This document shows, one piece after another, positions 59,259 to 64,000 of a DNA stretch of 64,000 nt. A program made the translations under genes and the position numbers. The DNA is taken from positions 1,426,001-1,490,000 of the forward strand of contig NZ_CP063401.1 of the NCBI RefSeq assembly GCF_021729885.1, written 5' to 3'. Origin of the DNA: Devosia sp. SL43. GTDB lineage: Bacteria > Pseudomonadota > Alphaproteobacteria > Rhizobiales > Devosiaceae. The notes under the pieces are model-generated. The model had not been told where the DNA came from, made no database searches, and saw only the letters and a program-made list of their open reading frames with translations. The stretch's first letter is position 1, and the number at the start of each line of letters is the position of its first letter.

Positions 59259-61421
59259 TTACTTCCCGTCCCTTGCCTTCACCTTGCGCCGCGCCGCATG
59301 CAGCAGCGGTTCGGTGTAGCCGCTCGGCTGGTCGGCGCCGTGCAAAGCCAGGTCGAGCGCGGCTTGGAAGGACAGCGAGTGGAAGTTGTCGGCCATCGGG
59401 CGATAGAGCGGATCGCCCTCGTTCTGGGCATCGACCACTGCGGCCATGCGCTCGAAGGTGGCGGTGATGTCGTCGCGGGTGACGAGGCCGTGGCGCAGCC
59501 AGTTTGCCACCGCCTGCGATGAGATGCGGCAGGTGGCGCGATCCTCCATCAGGCCGACATTGTTGATATCCGGGACCTTGGAACAGCCGACACCCTGCTG
59601 CACCCAGCGTACGACATAGCCCAGGATGCCCTGTGCATTGTTCTCGAGCTCGCGCGTGATCTCGTCGCGGCTGAGCGAATAGGGCAATTGGACCGGCATC
59701 GAGAACAGCTCGCCCAGCGACGGCACCGACTGATTGTGACGCCGCTTCTGCGCCTCGAACACGTCGATCTGGTGATAGTGCAGTGCGTGCAGCGTGGCGG
59801 CAGTCGGGCTCGGCACCCAGGCCGTGTTGGCGCCGGCATTGGGATGGGCGGCCTTGGCCGCCATCATCGCTGCCATGTCGTCGGGCCGGGCCCACATGCC
59901 CTTGCCGATCTGCGCGCGACCGCTGAGGCCACAGGCGAGGCCAATCAGCACGTTGCGATCCTCATACGAACTGATCCAGCGCTCGGACTTGATCTCGTCC
60001 TTGCGCAGAACCGCTCCGGCTTCCATCGCGGTGTGGATTTCGTCGCCGGTGCGATCAAGGAAGCCGGTATTGATGAAGAACACCCGGGCGCGCGCTTCGT
60101 AGATCGCGGCCTTGAGATTGGCCGAGGTGCGACGCTCCTCGTCCATGATGCCGATCTTGATGGTATTGGGCGCAAGGCCCAGCATCGTCTCGACCGAGGC
60201 GAAGATCGCGCAGGCGAAGGCCACTTCCTCAGGCCCATGCATCTTGGGCTTGACGATGTAGATGGCGCCGGTGGTGCTGTTGACCTTGTCCTGCATGGCG
60301 CAGAGCACGGTCACCACCGCATCCATCAGCCCCTCGCCGATCGGCTGGCCATTCCACAGCACGGCATCCGTCGTCATCAGGTGACCGACATTGCGCACCA
60401 GCAGCAGCGAGCGGCCCTTTAGGATCAGCGGTGCGCCGTTGATATCCTTGTAGGTCCGGTCGGCATTGAGCTTGCGGGTGACGGTCTTGCCGCCCTTCTC
60501 GAATGTATCCTCGAGCGTGCCATTCATCAGGCCAAGCCAGTTGCGATAGACGCCGACCTTGTCTTCGGCATCCACGGCGGCGACGGAATCCTCGCAATCC
60601 TGGATGGTGGTCAGGGCGGATTCGACGATGACGTCGCTGAGGCCCGCCTTGTGCGTGGCGCCGATGACGCTGCCCGGCTCGATCACCAGAATGACGTGCA
60701 GGCCGTGATGGCGCAGGACCAGTTCGCCCTTGGCCTCGGTGCCGCCATAGCCGACAAAGGCACCGGGATCGCGCAGACCGGTACGGCCGGCTGACGTATC
60801 GACTTCGAGATGACGGACCTCGCCGTCCTTGATCACGTGGTAGCCGGTAACGTCGCGATGGCTGCCTGATGCCAGCGGGAAGTTCTCGTCGAGGAAAGTG
60901 GCCGCTTTGTCCACCACCGCGGCGCCACGGGCCGGATTGTAACCCTTGCCCGGCGCCAGATCGCCGTCGCGGGCTATGACGTCGGTGCCGTAGTAGGCGT
61001 CGTATAGGCTGCCCCAGCGCGCATTGGCGGCGTTGAGCGCATAGCGGGCATTGGAGACGGGTACGACCAGTTGCGGACCACACAGCGTGGTGATCTCGGG
61101 GTCGAGGCCGGCGGTTTCGATCGTGAAGTCCGCTGGTTCGGGCACCAGATAGCCGATTTCGCGAAGGAAGAACTCGTAGCCCTGAGGATTGTTGGAAACC
61201 GGCCCGTACTTGCGGTGCCAATCGTCGATCTTGGCCTGAATGTCGTCGCGCTTGGTCAGCAGCGCCGCATTGGTCGGCGCATGCTTGGCGACAACAGCGG
61301 CAAAGCCGCTCCAGAACTGCTCAGCCGTTACGGACAGGCCAGGGAGTGCTTCTTTCTCGACGAAATCGGCCAGCAGGGCATGAACTGAAAGGCCCGACTT
61401 CGTCTGATACGCGCTCATCAT
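59259..61421 (-). CDS. glcB: Malate synthase G
   Basis: A 720-residue enzyme that condenses glyoxylate with acetyl-CoA to malate. The length and motifs fit the G isoform: LVVPVSNARYALNAANARWGSLYDA, the TIQDCEDSVAAVDAEDK metal/active-site block, KPKMHGPEEVAFA, GIMDEERRTSANLKA and FINTGFLDRTGDEIHTAMEA. Two ATG codons (61421 and 61418) follow AAGGA. Purine breakdown through allantoin and ureidoglycolate yields glyoxylate, so its place next to guaD, puuD and ade suggests it consumes that product; no glyoxylate-shunt gene is adjacent. Confidence 0.97.
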   Translation of the reverse strand: MMSAYQTKSGLSVHALLADFVEKEALPGLSVTAEQFWSGFAAVVAKHAPTNAALLTKRDDIQAKIDDWHRKYGPVSNNPQGYEFFLREIGYLVPEPADFTIETAGLDPEITTLCGPQLVVPVSNARYALNAANARWGSLYDAYYGTDVIARDGDLAPGKGYNPARGAAVVDKAATFLDENFPLASGSHRDVTGYHVIKDGEVRHLEVDTSAGRTGLRDPGAFVGYGGTEAKGELVLRHHGLHVILVIEPGSVIGATHKAGLSDVIVESALTTIQDCEDSVAAVDAEDKVGVYRNWLGLMNGTLEDTFEKGGKTVTRKLNADRTYKDINGAPLILKGRSLLLVRNVGHLMTTDAVLWNGQPIGEGLMDAVVTVLCAMQDKVNSTTGAIYIVKPKMHGPEEVAFACAIFASVETMLGLAPNTIKIGIMDEERRTSANLKAAIYEARARVFFINTGFLDRTGDEIHTAMEAGAVLRKDEIKSERWISSYEDRNVLIGLACGLSGRAQIGKGMWARPDDMAAMMAAKAAHPNAGANTAWVPSPTAATLHALHYHQIDVFEAQKRRHNQSVPSLGELFSMPVQLPYSLSRDEITRELENNAQGILGYVVRWVQQGVGCSKVPDINNVGLMEDRATCRISSQAVANWLRHGLVTRDDITATFERMAAVVDAQNEGDPLYRPMADNFHSLSFQAALDLALHGADQPSGYTEPLLHAARRKVKARDGK

Positions 61422-61464
61422 TGCTTCCTTCTGGTGCAGACTGACGAGACTTAAGTCATGCCGC

Positions 61465-62772
61465 CTAGGCTGCCAACCCGCCTAAAGTAGACTTTGCCGC
61501 TGAACCTGCCACATAGACTTCGGAAATGGACCTATCGTCGCCCAATGTCTGGAGCAGAAAGAGCTCTTCGGCGAGCGTCTGCACAGTGGCCATCCGCAAG
61601 GCCATGGCGGGTGTGGCCGAAGCGTTCAGCACCACCAGATCGGCAGCATTGCCCGGCTGGATGGCCCCTATCGTGCCGTCTAGCGACAGCGAACGGGCAT
61701 TGCCCAGCGTCGCCATGTAGAACGACGCAAACGGATTGAGCCGCTGGCCGCGCAATTGCAGGATCTTGTAGCCCTCGTCGAGGGTCCGCAGCATGGAATA
61801 GCTGGTGCCGCCGCCGATATCGGTGGCGATGCCGATCCGCACGCCATGCTTGAGCAGGCGCTCGCGATCGAACAGGCCTGAGCCGAGGAACAGGTTCGAC
61901 GTGGGGCAGAACACCGCAACGGACCCGGTGTCGGCCAGTACCGCAGTTTCGCGGTGGTTGAGGTGGATGCAATGGCCCAGCAGGGTCTTGGGACCGAGCA
62001 GGCCATAATCCTCATAGATGCCCGTGTAATCCGGCGAGCCAGGGTATAGCTCCATCGAATAGGTGATCTCGGCGTCGTTCTCGCTGAGATGGGTCTGTAC
62101 GTAGCAATCTGGATGTTCGGCAACGAGGGCGCGCGACGCTTCGAGCTGCTCCGGGGTCGAGGTGATGGCGAAGCGCGGCGAGATGGCGTAGAGGCCACGG
62201 CCGCGGCCATGCCAGCGCTCGATCAGCAGCTTGGTGTCGTTGTAGCCTGACTTGGCGGTGTCGCAGAGCGCTTCAGGCGCATTGCGATCCATCATCACCT
62301 TGCCGCCGACCATGAGCATGTTGCGCTTCTCGGCCTCGGCGAAATAGGCATCCACCGAGCGCGGATGGCTGGAGCAATAGGCGACGGCTGACGTCGTGCC
62401 GTTGCGGATCAGCTCGTCATAGAACGCAGCCGAGACAGCGCTGGCATGGCCCTGCTGGCTAAACTTCTGTTCTTCCACAAAGGTGTAGGTATTGAGCCAT
62501 TCGAGCAGCGAGCCGGCATAGGAGGCGATCATCTGGCTCTGCACATAATGCAGATGCATGTCGATGAAGCCGGGCAGGATCAGATGCGGGCGATGGTCAA
62601 TGACCTCTGCACCGCCGATGGCGGCTGCATCGTAGTCGCCCAGCGATACCACCTTGCCGTCGACGATCTCGATCGCGCCGTCCTCAAAGTAGCGATAGCT
62701 CGATGTGTCATCGATGCTCGTCGGCTCGCTGACAAAGGTCAGCACCCGACCACGCAGGATGGTCCGCTTCAT
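61465..62772 (-). CDS. guaD: Guanine deaminase
   Basis: A 435-residue amidohydrolase converting guanine to xanthine and ammonia. The first metal motif is LPGFIDMHLHYVQSQMI, the second histidine block is YVQTHLSENDAEI, GHCIHLNHRETAVL follows, and the last metal aspartate is in VRIGIATDIGGGTSYSML. These match the GuaD branch of cytidine-like amidohydrolases. Its ATG overlaps the puuD stop (ATGA), so they are coupled. It lies 43 bp upstream of glcB. Confidence 0.95.
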   Translation of the reverse strand: MKRTILRGRVLTFVSEPTSIDDTSSYRYFEDGAIEIVDGKVVSLGDYDAAAIGGAEVIDHRPHLILPGFIDMHLHYVQSQMIASYAGSLLEWLNTYTFVEEQKFSQQGHASAVSAAFYDELIRNGTTSAVAYCSSHPRSVDAYFAEAEKRNMLMVGGKVMMDRNAPEALCDTAKSGYNDTKLLIERWHGRGRGLYAISPRFAITSTPEQLEASRALVAEHPDCYVQTHLSENDAEITYSMELYPGSPDYTGIYEDYGLLGPKTLLGHCIHLNHRETAVLADTGSVAVFCPTSNLFLGSGLFDRERLLKHGVRIGIATDIGGGTSYSMLRTLDEGYKILQLRGQRLNPFASFYMATLGNARSLSLDGTIGAIQPGNAADLVVLNASATPAMALRMATVQTLAEELFLLQTLGDDRSISEVYVAGSAAKSTLGGLAA

Positions 62773-63995
62773 TGCCCAGAGCCCTCGCGGAACCATTCGA
62801 CAATCAGCGCCCGCTCCTCATCGGTCATTTCGCTCACATTGCCCGGGGGCATGGCATGCGCGTAGCCGGCCTGCATGGCGATATCCCTGGCGTGGTTGGC
62901 GACGGCGATGTCGTTGTCGAGGATGACGTTCTTGGGCGCCTCGTAGATGCCCGGCCAGGCCGGTACAGCCGTATGGCACATGGCGCAGCGGGTCTGTACG
63001 GCTAGGCTGGCAGCCTCGAAATGCTCGGCGCTGAGAAAGCTCTCGGCCGCCCGAGACGCCACCTCCTCTCCTGCCGAGCCCGGCAGCTTTGGCGCGGTCG
63101 ACAGCCAGGCGATGATGATGAACAGCACCACAGCAACCAGCCACGTCCAGTGCGGATTGCCCTTTCGGGCATGACGCGTGTTGAAATAGTGCCGAATGAC
63201 CACGCCGACCAAAAAGATCAGGCTGGCGATGATCCAGTTCCACTGCGTGGCAAAGGCCAGTGGGTAGTGGCTCGAGAGCATGAAGAAGATGACGGGCAGA
63301 GTCAGGTAGTTGTTATGCAGCGAGCGCTGCTTGGCGATCTTGCCATACTTGGCATCGGGCACCCGGCCGGCCTTGAGATCGCCGACCACGATCTTCTGGT
63401 TGGGGATGATGATCATGGCCACGTTGGCAGCCATGATGGTCGCGGTGAACGCGCCCATATGCAGCATGGCGGCACGGCCGGTGAACAGCTGCGTATAGCC
63501 CCAGCTGGCCGCCACGAGGATGGCGAACAGCACCAGCATCAGCCCGGTGGTCGAGTTGCCGATCGGCGACTTGCAGAGCGCGTCGTACAGCACCCAGCCC
63601 AGCACGATCGAGCCCATCGAGAGCAGGATGGCGCCCCAGCTGGGGATGTCGAGCACGTTGCGATCGACCAGGTAGATATCTGCGCCGACATAGTAGACCA
63701 GGGCCATGAGCATGAAGCCGGAGAACCAGGTCCAGTAGCTTTCCCATTTGAACCAGGTCAGGTGCTCGGGCAAAAACTCGGGCGCCACCAGATATTTCTG
63801 GATGTGATAGAAGCCCCCGCCATGCACCTGCCACTCCTCGCCATGCGCCAGCGGCGGCAGGCTCGGCGTCTTGCGCAGGCCCAGGTCGAGCGCGATGAAA
63901 TAAAAGGACGAGCCGATCCAGGCGATAGCCGTGATGACGTGCAGCCAGCGCACGGCAAACATCAGCCACTCATAGAAAATCGCATAATCGGGCAT
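62769..63995 (-). CDS. puuD: Urate oxidase PuuD (membrane-bound, cytochrome c domain)
   Basis: A 408-residue membrane protein: eight helices of the DUF989 type (VRWLHVITAIAWIGSSFYFI and further segments) are followed by a periplasmic cytochrome c domain with the heme motif CAMCH (about residue 346) and a MPPGN methionine ligand region. The family oxidises urate with electrons passed to the respiratory chain and not to oxygen, so no peroxide is formed. The ATG at 63995 is just inside the window. It overlaps guaD. Confidence 0.92.
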   Translation of the reverse strand: MPDYAIFYEWLMFAVRWLHVITAIAWIGSSFYFIALDLGLRKTPSLPPLAHGEEWQVHGGGFYHIQKYLVAPEFLPEHLTWFKWESYWTWFSGFMLMALVYYVGADIYLVDRNVLDIPSWGAILLSMGSIVLGWVLYDALCKSPIGNSTTGLMLVLFAILVAASWGYTQLFTGRAAMLHMGAFTATIMAANVAMIIIPNQKIVVGDLKAGRVPDAKYGKIAKQRSLHNNYLTLPVIFFMLSSHYPLAFATQWNWIIASLIFLVGVVIRHYFNTRHARKGNPHWTWLVAVVLFIIIAWLSTAPKLPGSAGEEVASRAAESFLSAEHFEAASLAVQTRCAMCHTAVPAWPGIYEAPKNVILDNDIAVANHARDIAMQAGYAHAMPPGNVSEMTDEERALIVEWFREGSGQ

Positions 63996-64000
63996 CGTCT

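Overview
The window looks like a chromosomal segment of an alphaproteobacterium of the Hyphomicrobiales, most likely Devosia or a close relative. The sequence shows high GC, dense short-spaced genes with many ATGA and TGATG overlaps, an rplY-pth-ychF neighbourhood, a petA-petB-petC operon followed by apt and divergent from trmL-hemF, and an agp-type alpha-galactoside locus like that of rhizobia. The genus is inferred from gene content. No phage, insertion sequence, CRISPR array, rRNA or tRNA was seen.

Layout. 1-4.9 kb: end of an ECF-type sigma factor, then ribosomal protein L25 (rplY), peptidyl-tRNA hydrolase (pth), a RibD-like reductase, a membrane-anchored sugar dehydrogenase and ychF, which ends in a compact three-way palindrome. 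5.2-14 kb: a GntR/FCD regulator divergent from a transport and catabolic operon (ABC ATPase, Tat-exported binding protein, two permeases, an M24-fold hydrolase without metal ligands, a flavin reductase). A full-consensus sigma-54 promoter precedes this operon. A phytanoyl-CoA-type dioxygenase and an AraC regulator follow. 14-25.7 kb: an alpha-galactoside-type locus with an AraC regulator, a peptide-family ABC importer, two GH4 glycosidases of different motif class and a second AraC regulator. 25.8-31 kb: two MaoC hydratases, a TerC-family membrane protein with a structured leader, small enzymes and apt. 31-36.9 kb: cytochrome bc1 operon, trmL, hemF and an AAA ATPase. 36.8-42.8 kb: CCA-adding enzyme, two NUDIX hydrolases, a GNAT, a glutathionyl-hydroquinone reductase and a phosphoesterase. 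42.9-45.5 kb: murL-murD2, an alternative route for putting D-glutamate into peptidoglycan. 45.6-55.6 kb: SMR efflux protein, a TPR signalling protein, a degenerate receiver, MgtC-like protein, SDR, sorbitol/xylitol-type dehydrogenase, a GGDEF-EAL protein and topoisomerase IB. 55.7-64 kb: purine salvage and degradation (adenine deaminase, guanine deaminase, PuuD urate oxidase) with malate synthase G, which would use the glyoxylate made from purines.

The most unusual signals are four. First, the sigma-54-driven cluster around a creatinase-like M24 protein suggests uptake and hydrolysis of an unidentified nitrogen compound. Second, murL-murD2. Third, several families of long, nearly perfect inverted repeats each abut the 3' end of a gene. 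Fourth, four convergent gene pairs share a palindromic CTAG as overlapping stop codons.
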